DNA from: Maribacter sp. MJ134
Lineage (GTDB): Bacteria > Bacteroidota > Bacteroidia > Flavobacteriales > Flavobacteriaceae
Direction: 5' to 3'
Assembly (NCBI RefSeq): GCF_003970695.1
Contig: NZ_CP034570.1
Coordinates: forward strand, 620,001-684,000
Length of the DNA: 64,000 nt
The translations under genes were made by a program, and so were the position numbers. Below the pieces are notes generated by a model. That model was given only the letters and a program-made list of their open reading frames with translations. It was not told where the DNA came from and did no database searches. Below are positions 47,821 through 56,577 of this stretch, one piece after another; position 1 is the stretch's first letter, and each line of letters opens with the position of its first letter.

Positions 47821-48655
47821 ATGGTGTAAAGCTAAGCATGGCTATTACGGGCAAATGATCAGAAATATGTTTGTTATTTTCCATACGGTCGTCTATATGG
47901 GTATAACTTTCTACTTTAAAACCATCCACGAAAATATAGTCTATACGCTTATCCAGAACTGCATTCCAGTCAAAACCATTGAATGTTCCAAGAGGTCCGT
48001 AGGGAGGCTTTTTTGATACCTCACGTCCGTCATGGAGCTGTTTGCTCAAGTACATAATGGGAGCCTCGTCCGGGGTAAGATTTAAATCTCCCATTAAGAT
48101 ACAAGGTAATTTTTGGGTATTCAGTTCTCTCATCTTGCTAATAATAAGCCGTGCAGCTTTTGCACGTGCAGTTTTACCAATGTGGTCAAGATGCGTATTG
48201 AACACATAGAATCGATTTTTAGTAATACTATTTTGGAATAAGGCATAAGTACAAATACGTTCTAAAGCGGCGTCCCATCCCACGGAAACCTTATCCGGTG
48301 ACTTCGACAACCAAAAAGTATCGGTTGCCAATACCTTTAGCTTGGTGCTGTCATAGTGAATAGCCGTATATTCCCCTTTTTGCGTTCCATCCTCCCTTCC
48401 TACACCAACATAGGCGTAAGAGGTGATGCTACTATCCAAATAGGTGGTTTGATGGTAAAGGGCCTCCTGTGTACCAAAGACTTGCGGATTGTAATGTTTG
48501 ATCAAACGCACCATGGCTTGTTTTCTTTTGTTCCAATTATTTACGGTATCATTGACATTATCGTATTTTATATTGTAGCTCATGACGGTCATTTCCTGAC
48601 CATATCCCATGCGCGTACAAATTACCAAAGCAAGAAAAAGTATATGTTTTAACAT
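47819..48655 (-). CDS. Secreted endonuclease/exonuclease/phosphatase family protein
   Basis: 278 residues with a signal peptide (MLKHILFLALVICTRMGYGQ). EEP motifs: MSYNIKYDN, GTQEALYHQ, NTHLDHIG, MGDLNLTPDEAP and SDHLPVIA, giving the complete metal and catalytic His/Asp set. Exported members act on nucleic acids, phospholipids or inositol phosphates; substrate not readable. Complete for its family. Confidence 0.92.
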   Translation of the reverse strand: MLKHILFLALVICTRMGYGQEMTVMSYNIKYDNVNDTVNNWNKRKQAMVRLIKHYNPQVFGTQEALYHQTTYLDSSITSYAYVGVGREDGTQKGEYTAIHYDSTKLKVLATDTFWLSKSPDKVSVGWDAALERICTYALFQNSITKNRFYVFNTHLDHIGKTARAKAARLIISKMRELNTQKLPCILMGDLNLTPDEAPIMYLSKQLHDGREVSKKPPYGPLGTFNGFDWNAVLDKRIDYIFVDGFKVESYTHIDDRMENNKHISDHLPVIAMLSFTP

Positions 48656-48709
48656 CTCTATGTAGTGTGGAAAATTACAAGGTAGCTATAATCCCTTTAT
48701 ATTTATAGT

Positions 48710-49090
48710 ATGGAAAGAAAAGGATTTTTACATCAAATACATCCTGTTTTACCTGTTAGGGATGTGGTACATGCACTAGATTTCTATGTAAATAGATTAG
48801 GGTTTAAAATCGCATTTGCGGACGATTCCAAAAAACCGACTTACGCAGGTGTTCTGCGCGATGATATTGAAATTCATTTGCAATGGCATGACGCCAAGGA
48901 ATGGGAGCTGAACGGTGATAGACCCATGTTAAGAATTGTTACCCAAAATATTGAAGCGCTTTACGAGGAATATTCGGAAAAATCTGTTTTTAATGCCCAT
49001 ACCTTACTTAGGGAAACAGCTTGGGGAACCAAAGAGTTTGCCTTTTACGACCCTGACAATAATGGACTTACTTTCTACAGGGATGCGTAA
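48710..49090 (+). CDS. VOC/glyoxalase-bleomycin-resistance-like protein
   Basis: 126 residues. LPVRDVVHALDFYVNRLGFKIAF, IEIHLQWHDAKEW and FAFYDPDNNGLTFY match the bleomycin-resistance branch of the VOC superfamily, in which a homodimer binds a planar drug or small molecule. Metal-ligand pattern is weak, favouring a binding protein. Substrate unknown. A 7-base stem lies just downstream at 49125. Confidence 0.88.
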   Translation: MERKGFLHQIHPVLPVRDVVHALDFYVNRLGFKIAFADDSKKPTYAGVLRDDIEIHLQWHDAKEWELNGDRPMLRIVTQNIEALYEEYSEKSVFNAHTLLRETAWGTKEFAFYDPDNNGLTFYRDA

Positions 49091-49195
49091 AAAATAGCGT
49101 TACTCAATCATACAGATTTATCGCCTCGACGTGAGCGTCGAGAGTAAATATTGTTTTTTCTAACGCCTCATGAGTTTAATTCAAGGTCGTTTAGC

Positions 49196-49306
49196 CTAGT
49201 TTTCTTTTTCTTTCTTCTTCATTTCAATATACCTTGTAACAAGGCGGACCCCTAACCTTGCAAAAAGGATAACGGCGATAACCATTACAATATCAAATCC
49301 GTTCAA
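49196..49306 (-). CDS. Candidate small membrane protein
   Basis: From TTG 49306 (36 residues) or ATG 49285 (29 residues): the product has one hydrophobic stretch (IVMVIAVILFARLG) and then a highly basic Lys-rich tail (MKKKEKEN), the usual make-up of a small single-pass protein. No SD or promoter was seen. Real expression is uncertain. Confidence 0.3.
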   Translation of the reverse strand: MNGFDIVMVIAVILFARLGVRLVTRYIEMKKKEKEN

Positions 49307-49364
49307 AATTTCTTTTTCTTTAAAATAAGGTTTTGAGAATTAAAAAGAAGCAGCTTTAAGCATT

Positions 49365-49637
49365 TTAACTAGTATAATAGGCCTCTTTAGTCTTATATAA
49401 CTCTTTGGTGTAGCCAACAAGTTTTGGATTATAGGGAATGATTTCTCCCATAATATCACCCATCCCCTTAAGCCCCTCCAAAGAGGGGTAGGTTTCGTTT
49501 TTAAATTTGACATTGATAGTAGCTAAAAACCGAATAACTAGAAGGATAATTTCACCAATGGCATATTTGAAGTATTCGGTGATTTTTGATTTTCAAGGAA
49601 GTATTGCTATTGTTGTTTTTTTCAGGGTTGAAGTCAT
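49365..49637 (-). pseudogene. Candidate broken short gene
   Basis: From ATG 49637 the same frame reads for 90 codons to TAA at 49365, interrupted by one TGA at 49593-49595 (codon 15). The 75 sense codons after it look protein-like (YAIGEIILLVIRF, later GDIMGEIIPYNPKLVGYTKEL). The flavobacterial-type inverted repeat at 49473-49488 is read in frame. It may be a remnant, or chance in AT-rich DNA. Confidence 0.3.
49473..49488. repeat. Interspersed inverted repeat (REP-like)
   Basis: CCCCTC (49473-49478), loop CAAA, GAGGGG (49483-49488), flanked by CCCCTTAAG and TAGG. I recall very similar GC-rich CCCCTCTTTGGAGGGG elements scattered between genes in many flavobacterial genomes; here it is a single copy. 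Confidence 0.5.
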
Positions 49638-49823
49638 GCTTCAGATTCAAAGAGGGAACAGGGTTCTGGGCCTAGGATAGCTAGTAAAAAAAGTATAAAG
49701 AAGAAATGGCCAGACCTATAACTAGGTAAGGAGTGTTGGGTTGGTTTCATTTAGTTGGTCTAATCAGCGGTAATTGCTTAAAGGTATTGAAATAAATCTT
49801 AAAGAGTTAACTATATATTAAAA

Positions 49824-49852
49824 CAAAACCCAGAACAGGATTCCGGGTTTTG
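49824..49852 (-). terminator. Terminator of the SnoaL-like gene
   Basis: CAAAACCC (49824-49831) and GGGTTTTG (49845-49852) pair, with inner GAA/TTC extending the stem. It lies 25-53 bases beyond the leftward stop codon. Confidence 0.75.
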
Positions 49853-49876
49853 GAGTTTTGTAAGGAGGTTAAGAAG

Positions 49877-50398
49877 TTATTCTGGCGCAGTAATTTTATA
49901 ACCCTGTGCCATCATAACATTCATCATATCGTAAAAATAACGAGACATCACTATTTTACCATTTTCTACCAAATTTGCGGTATGGTAAGGAATTACGATA
50001 GTTTCCGCTGTCTCTTTATTGGTCAGCGTATTGGTGCCCCAAGCAAGCACCCATTCTCCTTCGTTCCAATTATTGGTAACTTTTACGGGTAAGTATAAAT
50101 CTTGCGTAATCGTATGTTTGAAACTATCTGTGCTGTTTTTAAAATACTCCTTGTGTTGTGCAACGTTCAAGGAGTCCAGTCCTCCTCCAAGTCCATAGAT
50201 CATTGCGTGATCTGCCAGATGCATATTCATAGTGGCTACATCTCCTTTTTGCAAGGCGGCAATATAGTTTTGAACAACTTCGCTTGCCGTCTCGGCGTTA
50301 TCAAATTCTATGGTCACGGTAGACTCTTGTGCTTTAGAAATTGAAGGAATCAATAAAAGGGTTAGTGCTAATAATAGATTCATTTTTAATGTTCTCAT
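49877..50398 (-). CDS. Secreted SnoaL-like (NTF2-fold) protein
   Basis: 173 residues with a signal peptide ending SISKAQ. TASEVVQNYIAALQKGDVATMNMHLAD, LNVAQHKEYF and VENGKIVMSRYFYD are the SnoaL/DUF4440 pattern. NTF2-like cone fold; function unknown. Three direct repeats sit 84-126 bases before the gene at 50482-50523 and may control it. A second exported SnoaL-like gene lies at 27933. Confidence 0.85.
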   Translation of the reverse strand: MRTLKMNLLLALTLLLIPSISKAQESTVTIEFDNAETASEVVQNYIAALQKGDVATMNMHLADHAMIYGLGGGLDSLNVAQHKEYFKNSTDSFKHTITQDLYLPVKVTNNWNEGEWVLAWGTNTLTNKETAETIVIPYHTANLVENGKIVMSRYFYDMMNVMMAQGYKITAPE

Positions 50399-50709
50399 AA
50401 TACTTATATTTAATTGGTTACTATTCTTAATAAGTAATTACAATCAATAATGATTTGGCAACAATCGATGGTAATCCAGTCGGGAGAACAAATACGTGGG
50501 AGAACAATTAGATGGGAGAACAATAAAGAATCTGGTCTAAACCAGTAAAAAGAAGGTCTACATAATGAACCTAGGGTAATGTAGTGATTATTTTGATATG
50601 TTTATCAATTGATAATCAAAATGTTATAACTTTTGTTGATTTTTCATTGTATTTATGTAAACCCTATTTAAGTAGCGTTATCATACAATTATCGGAAAAG
50701 CAGGTTAAA
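50399..50709. other. Gap with direct repeats and a palindrome
   Basis: 311 bases without a gene. Contains three 16-base-spaced repeats (50482-50523) and the 14-base palindrome TTATCAATTGATAA at 50602-50615. Otherwise AT-rich with no clear promoter for the leftward gene. Confidence 0.6.
50482..50523 (-). repeat. Three direct repeats at exact 16-base spacing
   Basis: GGGAGAACAA occurs at 50482-50491, 50498-50507 and 50514-50523. On the minus strand, toward the SnoaL-like gene, the unit reads (A/T)TTGTTCTCCC. The bases between copies differ, so this is a spaced repeated motif (an operator array) more than a simple tandem duplication. Confidence 0.75.
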
Positions 50710-52662
50710 CTATACATCTATAAGTTTTTCAACAAACCACATATCGACTTCTCCTTTACCTTTTGCATTTATTTTGCCTCTATGGGTACAAGTGAATAAT
50801 GGGTTGTCTTTTATTAACTCATAAGTGTCCTGAGAAATATTTACTTGTCCTACAGCGCCGCTACTTTCCATTCTCGAAGCCGTGTTTACAGTATCTCCCC
50901 AGATATCATATTGAAATTTCTTAACTCCGACTATACCGGCCACTACCGGCCCGGTGTGTATTCCTAAGCGCATTTTAAAGGTAAAACCGTCCGTTGATTC
51001 TTTTTCTATGAACCTCTGTGTCATGTAAGCCTGCATCTCTAAGGCCGCCAGAACAGTATTATGGACGGCATCGTCCGATGGTATAGGTAATCCACCTGCA
51101 GCCATATAGGCGTCTCCAATGGTTTTTATCTTTTCTATACCGTATTTTTCACAAATATGGTCAAAGGCCTTGAAACAGTTGTTGATTTCACCAATTAATT
51201 CCCCAGCGGACAGTTCGGCAGATTTTTCGGTAAAACCTTTAAAGTCGGTAAATAAAATCGACACAAGGTCAAAATCCCGAGCCGCTGCCTCTCCTTTTTC
51301 CTTGAGTTCTTCGGCTATTTCAGCAGGTAGTATATTGAGCAGTAAACTTTCTGAACGGTTTTTTTCCTTTTCTATAACGGCGCGCGACTTTTTTATATAC
51401 CGCCAGCGAATAAAAAAACCTATGGCGAGGATCAGGCAGATTAGTGCACCGGCGATAGCAATATTTCTATTTTTATCTTTTTGCTGTACTTCAATCTCGT
51501 GCTGCAACCGTACGGCCGTATCTTTCTCTATCTGTATTAAACTGTCCTCCGCCACTTTTTTGGAGAACTCCATTTGCTGTAGTTTAATGGCGGTTTCCTC
51601 AGATTGTATACTATCCGAAATTGCGATCATTTCTTCGTAGTAAGATAAGGCCTGGCTGGTTTTACCGAGGGCTCTAGAAGCTTCGTAAAGACATTCGCAA
51701 GAATACTCCTGCCCACCTAAATCGCCAACTATTTTAGCATAGGATAGGCTTTCCGTGCAGAGCTGTATGGCCTTTTGGTAGTTTTCCTGATCCAGATAAA
51801 TATCGCTTATACTCAGTAAATAGGAAGTACTTCCTTGTAGGTCATGGATACTTTTTGCGATTGCTAAACTACGTTCCAGATAGTCTAATGCTTGTTCCGT
51901 ATCACCTTGATTATAGAACACAATGCCCATACCGGAAAGTGAGGCAGCGATACTCAATTTGTCTTGTTTTTTCTCATCAATGGCTAGCGCCTTTTGATAA
52001 TACTCCAAGGCCTTCGTATACTCTTCAGTATCCAGATAAACATTCCCAATATTTGTATATTGGGAAGAGTTGGCCGTTTCGTTACCGTACTCCTTATTAA
52101 TGGCAATGCCCTTAAAATAATAGTCCAAGGCTTTATCATGATCACCTCTCACAAAATAAATGCTGCCAAACTCGTTATAAATAGCGCTCACACCTTCCGA
52201 ATCACCAATTTCTTGAGAAATTTTTAGACTTCTTTCATAGTTTTTCAAGGCATTGATAGCATCCTCATTGTCATGGTAGATATAACCTGTTTTCAATAAA
52301 ATATCAGCAGCTCCGGTTTTATATCCAATAGTTTCTGCGAGCGATAGCCCTTCATTATAAGCAGCTAGGGCCTCAGGATAGCTTCCACTTCTAAATAATA
52401 CGTAACCCTTTAGGTCCAGTGCGTCTACGGTTGCAGTAGCGTAATTAATTTCTTTGGTGAAGCGGTACAGCTCATTGGCCAAGATCAAGGCACTGTCAGG
52501 AGCACTGTTAAATGGTCCTTCATTAATATAATCATGTAGCGCATCCGCACGGGCCGAATCCGGTAGGGCTTTGTTCAGCCAAATACTTTGCAGCGAATCT
52601 AGTTTTTGTTGTGCACATAAAGTACCGGTAAAAATTAGAAAAGCAGTAACGAGCAAAGCCAT
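50710..52662 (-). CDS. TPR-containing class III adenylate cyclase
   Basis: 650 residues from ATG 52662 (the frame extends to a TTG at 52728, which lacks a signal at its start). Signal peptide MALLVTAFLIFTGTLCAQQ, about eight TPR repeats (YxxALxxYxxxLxIxxxxG) facing the periplasm, one membrane helix (IAIAGALICLILAIGFFI), a short coiled linker, then the cytoplasmic cyclase. Metal aspartates in FTDFKGFT and IGDAYM; base-recognition Lys in KTIGD and Asp in DIWGD; Asn/Arg in TVNTASRME. The canonical adenylate type. It should report a periplasmic signal as cAMP. Follows the S9 gene by 69 bases. Confidence 0.93.
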   Translation of the reverse strand: MALLVTAFLIFTGTLCAQQKLDSLQSIWLNKALPDSARADALHDYINEGPFNSAPDSALILANELYRFTKEINYATATVDALDLKGYVLFRSGSYPEALAAYNEGLSLAETIGYKTGAADILLKTGYIYHDNEDAINALKNYERSLKISQEIGDSEGVSAIYNEFGSIYFVRGDHDKALDYYFKGIAINKEYGNETANSSQYTNIGNVYLDTEEYTKALEYYQKALAIDEKKQDKLSIAASLSGMGIVFYNQGDTEQALDYLERSLAIAKSIHDLQGSTSYLLSISDIYLDQENYQKAIQLCTESLSYAKIVGDLGGQEYSCECLYEASRALGKTSQALSYYEEMIAISDSIQSEETAIKLQQMEFSKKVAEDSLIQIEKDTAVRLQHEIEVQQKDKNRNIAIAGALICLILAIGFFIRWRYIKKSRAVIEKEKNRSESLLLNILPAEIAEELKEKGEAAARDFDLVSILFTDFKGFTEKSAELSAGELIGEINNCFKAFDHICEKYGIEKIKTIGDAYMAAGGLPIPSDDAVHNTVLAALEMQAYMTQRFIEKESTDGFTFKMRLGIHTGPVVAGIVGVKKFQYDIWGDTVNTASRMESSGAVGQVNISQDTYELIKDNPLFTCTHRGKINAKGKGEVDMWFVEKLIDV

Positions 52663-52731
52663 ATTATTCTTAGCTACCGTTCCTATAGAACAATTTTGCG
52701 CAGTTCCCACCTCTAAATTGTTATGCAACGA

Positions 52732-54750
52732 TTAATCTTTATGTTTCTCAAACCAAGCCAGTATACCCGCTATTTTAGCGATTAAGTTGCTTGGCCTGTT
52801 GGCAATGCCGTGCGATGCTCCGGGGATACGTACCATAGCGGTTTCTACACCCTCTAGCTTTAGCGCGGTATAAAACTGCTCCGACTCTGCAATGGGTGTT
52901 CTATAATCTTCCTCACCGGTCAGAAGCATGGTGGGTGTGGTTACATTGGCCACATAGTTCAGTGGGGAACGTTTAAAATAGCTCTCTGGGTCTTCCCATG
53001 GTTTTTTACCGAACCAATATTTGGAGAAGAATGCGGCACCATCTGCATAGAGAACAAAACTTGCCCAGTTGATAACGGGTTTGGCCACTACGGCAGCTTT
53101 AAAACGGTCGGTCTTACCTACGATCCACGCGGTGAGTACTCCACCACCGCTTCCTCCGGTGACGAACAACTTATCCGAATCTACATAGCCTTTTTCTATC
53201 ACTACATCTACACCACTCATTAAATCACCATAGTCGTGGTTGGGATAATCGTGATGTATCAGGTTACCAAAATCAGCACCGTAACTGGTACTTCCGCGTG
53301 GATTGGAATACAGCACTACGTACCCTGCCGCTGCAAAAGCTTGTATTTCTGCCGAATAGACCGAACCATAACTGGCGAAAGGCCCGCCATGAATCTCTAA
53401 AATAAAAGGATACTTTTTTGAAGGGTCAAAATTTGGAGGTGTTACGATCCAACCTTGAATATCTTGTTGGTCATAGGAAGATTTCCACCAGATTTCTTCC
53501 ACATTACCGATAGTTTTGAAAGAGAAGAGGTCGTCGTTTACAAAGGTAAGTCGCTTGTTCCCTTTTTTGGTTTGAACGCTTAAATCTGCTGGGTGCTCCG
53601 TAGTACCCAAGGTGTAGGCAATGTTTCCATTTTTGGCTACCGTAAAGGCCCCTGCATTATAGGGTCTCCCCAGGGAAAGTCCTCCAACCTTACCCACTTT
53701 GTCCGTAATTTTGCCACTTAGGGAAATATGTGCAATTTTGGTTTCCCCTTTATCATCATATTGAAAGAAAAGCCCTTTGCCATCGCCGTCCCATTGAATA
53801 TTGGAAATATTACGATCAAAATCGCCGGACAATAGCATTGCGCTTCCGCCGGTAACATCCCTTACGTACAACTGATTCAGTTGATATCCTAGTAATTTAT
53901 CATCTAGTCCGGTATACGCCATTTTGGTACCGTCGGGAGAGATTACTGGCGTATTGTCCGGCCCATAGCGTTTCGTCAGCGCTTTAACTTCATTGTTATT
54001 TAAATTTAGCGCGTAGATTTCACTATCATTGGGTTCAAAAGCTTCATCGGGATTAAAATTGGCGGAGAAGTATAAAGTCTTACCATCTTTTGCCCATTGA
54101 GGAGCACCATGGTCAAAATCGGTCGTAGTCAATTGTTTTGGCGTTCCTCCATCAATGGATAGGGTAAAGAGTTGCGTGTTTCCTCCTTTTATGTAGCCCT
54201 GGCCATCTCCTCTATAATTGAGTTGGTCAATATAAGTAGGGGGGGTATTCCATTTAGCCCCCTCTGGTTTTGCCGGCATTTTTATGATCGATTCGTTTGC
54301 TTTGGGCACGAACATGGTAAAAGCGAGGTACCTATCGTCCGGAGACCAGCTTACGGCACCCGGTGACTTCGGTGTATTGGTCAGCGGGGCAATTTCCTTG
54401 GAATCCATCCACATTACAAAAAGTTTCATACGATCGTCCTGCCTGTTGGATTTAAAAATGATTTTATCTCCCTTGTGCGACCATCTGGGATAAAAGTCGT
54501 TCTGGTTGCCCGTAGTAATTGGTCTGTTTTTGGAACCATCACTATTTATGAGCCAAATGTTGGACAGATTCTTATCCGTCATCACATCCTTAAAATTCCG
54601 AACGTACAGAACTTGGCTCCCGTCCGGTGAAATCTGGGGGTCGGAAACATATTCCATATTGTAAATATCCAGTAGGTCTAAATTTGAAATCTTTTGGGAA
54701 AATGCCAAGGGCCCACTTAGGACCAATAGCAATAGTAATACGTTTTTCAT
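52732..54750 (-). CDS. Secreted S9 family prolyl oligopeptidase-type peptidase
   Basis: 672 residues from ATG 54750, which begins the signal peptide MKNVLLLLLVLSGPLAFSQ; an upstream TTG at 54804 is less likely. Beta-propeller part with repeated WSPD/SPDG turns (SPDGSQVLYV, VSWSPDDRYLAF, VISPDGTKMAY), then the alpha/beta hydrolase with Ser in GGSGGG, Asp in TGEEDYRTP and His in GASHGI. S9C/DPP-like enzyme of the periplasm cutting after proline or acyl residues. Divergent from the epimerase gene. Confidence 0.93.
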   Translation of the reverse strand: MKNVLLLLLVLSGPLAFSQKISNLDLLDIYNMEYVSDPQISPDGSQVLYVRNFKDVMTDKNLSNIWLINSDGSKNRPITTGNQNDFYPRWSHKGDKIIFKSNRQDDRMKLFVMWMDSKEIAPLTNTPKSPGAVSWSPDDRYLAFTMFVPKANESIIKMPAKPEGAKWNTPPTYIDQLNYRGDGQGYIKGGNTQLFTLSIDGGTPKQLTTTDFDHGAPQWAKDGKTLYFSANFNPDEAFEPNDSEIYALNLNNNEVKALTKRYGPDNTPVISPDGTKMAYTGLDDKLLGYQLNQLYVRDVTGGSAMLLSGDFDRNISNIQWDGDGKGLFFQYDDKGETKIAHISLSGKITDKVGKVGGLSLGRPYNAGAFTVAKNGNIAYTLGTTEHPADLSVQTKKGNKRLTFVNDDLFSFKTIGNVEEIWWKSSYDQQDIQGWIVTPPNFDPSKKYPFILEIHGGPFASYGSVYSAEIQAFAAAGYVVLYSNPRGSTSYGADFGNLIHHDYPNHDYGDLMSGVDVVIEKGYVDSDKLFVTGGSGGGVLTAWIVGKTDRFKAAVVAKPVINWASFVLYADGAAFFSKYWFGKKPWEDPESYFKRSPLNYVANVTTPTMLLTGEEDYRTPIAESEQFYTALKLEGVETAMVRIPGASHGIANRPSNLIAKIAGILAWFEKHKD

Positions 54751-54797
54751 GATGTTATTTTTGGTGGTTATACTGATGTTTTTGAATATAGTGATTA

Positions 54798-54825
54798 ACT
54801 TCAAATATTTATAGTACTTTGAAGT
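54798..54825. promoter_or_regulatory. Dyad in the S9 peptidase / epimerase divergent region
   Basis: ACTTCAAA (54798-54805) and TTTGAAGT (54818-54825) are exact complements with 12 bases between. TAGTACTT occurs within it (54812-54819) and again at 54829-54836. Situated between two divergent genes, 31-58 bases from the rightward ATG. Confidence 0.45.
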
Positions 54826-54855
54826 AAATAGTACTTACTTTAAAAAGCAGGGAAC

Positions 54856-55857
54856 ATGAAAGTTTTATTTATAGGAGGAACAGGTAATATCAGTACGCCA
54901 TCCAGTAGATTGGCTCTTGCTAGGGGCGTAGACCTATACCTTCTGAACAGAGGAAAATCTAAGGTCCACATAAAAGGGGCTAAGACGATTATCGGAGATA
55001 TTAACAAACCAGAGGAATTAACGGGGCTTAAAACGCATCAATGGGATGTGGTAGTCAATTGGATTGCTTTTACTCCAAAGGACATAGAACGCGATATCAA
55101 CCTTTTTAAAGGAAGAACAAAACAGTATATTTTTATTAGTTCGGCATCCTGTTATCAGACCCCGTTGAGTTATCCGGTGATTACAGAATCTACTCCCTTG
55201 TGTAATAATTTATGGGATTACTCCCAGGATAAGATACGTTGTGAGGATCGTTTACAAAGGGCTTATCGCGAAGAAGGGTTCCCTGTGACCGTAGTGCGTC
55301 CTTCGCTAACTTACGACACGGTTATTCCCATTGCGATCGGAGGATTTAATAGATACAATACGGCACAACGAATACTTCAGGGCAAAGAAATTATTGTACA
55401 CGGCGATGGTACCGGACTTTGGACGGTAACCCATTCCGATGATTTTGCTAAAGGATTTGTGGGTCTTCTGGGCTTAACCACGGCAATAGGTCATGCATTT
55501 CATATTACTTCGGATGAAATATTAAGCTGGAATATGATTTATAAAATACTCGCGGAGGCCTTAGGGAAAGAGGCGAAGGTAGTTCATATAGCGTCTGACT
55601 TTATATGTAAAATAGTGCCTTCCTTTACCGGAACACTATTGGCCGATAAGGCAGAAAGCGTCATATTTGACAATACCAAGATAAAAACTTTTGTGCCGGG
55701 CTTTAAAGCGACTATCCCTTTTACCGAGGGTATTAAACGTACACTTAGCTGGCTCAATGAAGACGACAGCAGAAAATTTATTGACCCAGAGGCGGAACAG
55801 AAAATTGAGAAGGTCTTAAAAGCTTATAATGCTCTTGGTGGTGTCAACAATTTATGA
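54856..55857 (+). CDS. NAD-dependent epimerase/dehydratase-family protein
   Basis: 333 residues. N-terminal Rossmann motif FIGGTGNIS, then DVVVNWIAFTPKD, FISSASCYQ and a C-terminal substrate part. Atypical extended SDR: the usual YxxxK catalytic tyrosine is hard to place, as in the chloroplast stem-loop-binding/mRNA-binding-protein-like subfamily. A sugar nucleotide or other NAD(P)-linked reaction is possible but not assignable. Confidence 0.85.
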   Translation: MKVLFIGGTGNISTPSSRLALARGVDLYLLNRGKSKVHIKGAKTIIGDINKPEELTGLKTHQWDVVVNWIAFTPKDIERDINLFKGRTKQYIFISSASCYQTPLSYPVITESTPLCNNLWDYSQDKIRCEDRLQRAYREEGFPVTVVRPSLTYDTVIPIAIGGFNRYNTAQRILQGKEIIVHGDGTGLWTVTHSDDFAKGFVGLLGLTTAIGHAFHITSDEILSWNMIYKILAEALGKEAKVVHIASDFICKIVPSFTGTLLADKAESVIFDNTKIKTFVPGFKATIPFTEGIKRTLSWLNEDDSRKFIDPEAEQKIEKVLKAYNALGGVNNL

Positions 55858-55900
55858 GAGGCAAGTATTAGTGTGGACTTCGAAAAATTACTAAGGCGGG

Positions 55901-56488
55901 TTAAACTCCCAGAGTTAATACTGCATAATAAACCACAAGAATTAAGAACACAATAAGTCCAGAAGCTAAAAATTGCAGTGATCTATTAACATATTTGAAT
56001 TTGGCAGTGGCTATTTTGGATATTATATAAATCTGTTGTCCCAATTGATCGAACAATTCTTCTTCTTTTAGACTAGTAGTGTAGAATATTTTTGAAAATT
56101 CCTTTATGGAACCAAATTTGGTAATTACGTCTCCGAAATAAAAAACATTCTTTTCATAATTGCCTTCTAAACGCGGCATAAAACAACGAATACTAAAGTA
56201 TATAGAGATAACGGTAGATAAGAACCAAAGGATTAGGAGAATATACAATAGAATTTCTTTGGGACCGCCTGTTAATACCACCTCAATTTGTTGAAATATA
56301 AAGTTTAGCAGGATACCATAAAATGTTAAAATTAGACCTGCTTTCACCTCAGATGCTCTTATGAGACCTAAAACATAATTTATACTGCCCCAATAGTGAT
56401 CCACAAGTTCTTCGGCATGACCTTTAGATTCTAGTTTTTTAAGTAGCTCTGTTTCTAAAGATGTCAATGTTTTTTCTTTATTTTCCAA
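55901..56488 (-). CDS. Pycsar-type effector membrane protein (PycTM-like, DUF5706)
   Basis: 195 residues. A cytoplasmic helical start is followed by LIRASEVKAGLILTFYGILLN, two membrane helices (about 46-66 and 78-98), IRCFMPRLEGNYEKNVFYFGDV, then EELFDQLGQQIYIISKIATAKFKYVNRSL and a last helix (170-192). This order and the FYFGD and KFKYVNRS motifs are those of the PycTM effector of Pycsar antiphage systems, which opens the membrane on sensing cCMP or cUMP. No dedicated pyrimidine cyclase is next door. Standalone housekeeping-like relatives also occur, so the defence role is inferred. Confidence 0.75.
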   Translation of the reverse strand: MENKEKTLTSLETELLKKLESKGHAEELVDHYWGSINYVLGLIRASEVKAGLILTFYGILLNFIFQQIEVVLTGGPKEILLYILLILWFLSTVISIYFSIRCFMPRLEGNYEKNVFYFGDVITKFGSIKEFSKIFYTTSLKEEELFDQLGQQIYIISKIATAKFKYVNRSLQFLASGLIVFLILVVYYAVLTLGV

Positions 56489-56577
56489 AATAATGTGGGC
56501 ATTTAATCCATTTCTAGAATGGTGTGTCTAATGTCTTAACTGCAACATATTCATATAATTAGAAATTGAAACTTATA

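Larger units (their letters stand above)
49091..49876. other. 786-base gap with possible gene remnants and repeats
   Basis: No clear full-length gene. It holds a hairpin CTCGACG/CGTCGAG (49125-49142), a candidate small membrane-protein frame (49196-49306), a candidate broken frame (49365-49637) containing a CCCCTC/GAGGGG repeat, and the terminator of the leftward gene at 49824-49852. The low coding density and the in-frame stop suggest a decaying region. Confidence 0.6.

Noticed and set aside
50482-50523. Repeats considered as a CRISPR array
   Set aside because: Only three 10-base cores at 16-base spacing, far too short for repeats and spacers, and no cas genes.
50602-50615. TTATCAATTGATAA palindrome as an operator
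   Set aside because: It is a perfect 14-mer but pure AT-rich, far from any start codon, and of a kind expected by chance a few times in 64 kb.
51119-51640. Rightward frame of 173 codons opposite the TPR cyclase
   Set aside because: Shadow frame; the leftward cyclase shows catalytic motifs.
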